64,000 nt of DNA, taken from Pseudomonas fluorescens. Lineage in GTDB: Bacteria > Pseudomonadota > Gammaproteobacteria > Pseudomonadales > Pseudomonadaceae. This document shows positions 63,934-64,000 of this stretch, one piece after another; position 1 is the stretch's first letter, and each line of letters starts with the position of its first letter. The notes beneath the pieces are model-generated. The model was not told the DNA's origin and did not search any database. It was given only the letters and a program-made list of their open reading frames with translations. The position numbers and the translations under genes were made by a program. Location: the NCBI RefSeq assembly GCF_000967965.1, contig NZ_LACC01000017.1, positions 1 to 64,000 on the forward strand, read 5' to 3'.

Positions 63934-64000
63934 TGCGTCAGATTCGTCCCGCCGCCATCATCGACCGCAGCCGTGATCGCGAATTCATGCGTGAGGCCCT
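63933..64000 (+). CDS. tadA: tRNA-specific adenosine deaminase TadA (5' end only)
   Basis: The ATG at 63933 overlaps the multicopper oxidase stop (TGATG). The 22 visible codons read MRQIRPAAIIDRSRDREFMR and EA. The DREFMREAL-type start and the position after guaA and the multicopper oxidase agree with tadA in Pseudomonas. The gene runs off the window, so the catalytic motifs are not visible. Confidence 0.7.
   Translation, partial: MRQIRPAAIIDRSRDREFMREA

Overview
The window is a stretch of a Pseudomonas chromosome, most likely the P. fluorescens group. The evidence is the dense GC-rich coding, the complete isc cluster beside suhB-trmJ-cysE, the order rlmN-pilF-rodZ-ispG-hisS-yfgM-bamB-der, the nagE-nagF phosphotransferase operon, and several families of paired palindromic REP-type repeats in the intergenic gaps. 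Almost all of it is core genome. No rRNA, tRNA, CRISPR array, prophage or insertion sequence was seen.

Layout. 1-1352: suhB (minus) and a divergent gap holding a 158-bp imperfect palindrome. 1374-9211: trmJ, cysE, then the Fe-S assembly cluster iscR-iscS-iscU-iscA-hscB-hscA-fdx-iscX behind an IscR-type promoter, then ndk. 9240-18064: rlmN, pilF, rodZ, ispG, hisS, yfgM, bamB and der (RNA modification, pilus and cell-shape factors, isoprenoid synthesis, outer-membrane assembly, ribosome assembly). 18212-20139: an overlapping aminotransferase and omega-amidase pair. 20224-24558: leuA with an upstream leucine-rich leader ORF, an M23 peptidase and xseA, all on minus. 24743-28075: a TauE-type permease, then a conserved hypothetical gene, holC and pepA. 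28383-30555: lptF-lptG. 30727-36800: lepA-lepB-(39-codon ORF)-rnc-era-recO-pdxJ. 36942-42916: mltF, purL and a NIF3/CutA-like gene. 43103-50291: the nag operon on minus (nagR-nagA-nagB-II-nagF-nagE), a complete route for N-acetylglucosamine uptake, phosphorylation, deacetylation and deamination. 50587-55245: L,D-transpeptidase, two Nudix hydrolases, a gamma-carbonic-anhydrase-like protein, a DUF1289 protein, a VUT-family membrane protein and purT. 55447-59259: a zinc-ribbon protein, guaB and guaA. 59342-62299: a 985-residue toxin-like protein on minus. 62557-64000: a Tat-exported multicopper oxidase and the start of tadA.

The most distinctive accessory feature is the toxin-like gene between guaA and the mco-tadA pair. 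It ends in a domain carrying the GESH / E-H / GNTH motif set of the Tiki/ChaN/EreA/PMT superfamily, and no cognate immunity or secretion gene is visible. Other candidates for undescribed biology are the leuA leader peptide, the 158-bp palindrome, the tiny ORF coupled to rnc where a DUF4845 gene is normally found, a degenerate second IIB domain in NagE, and mirrored NagR-type half-sites upstream of the nag operon.
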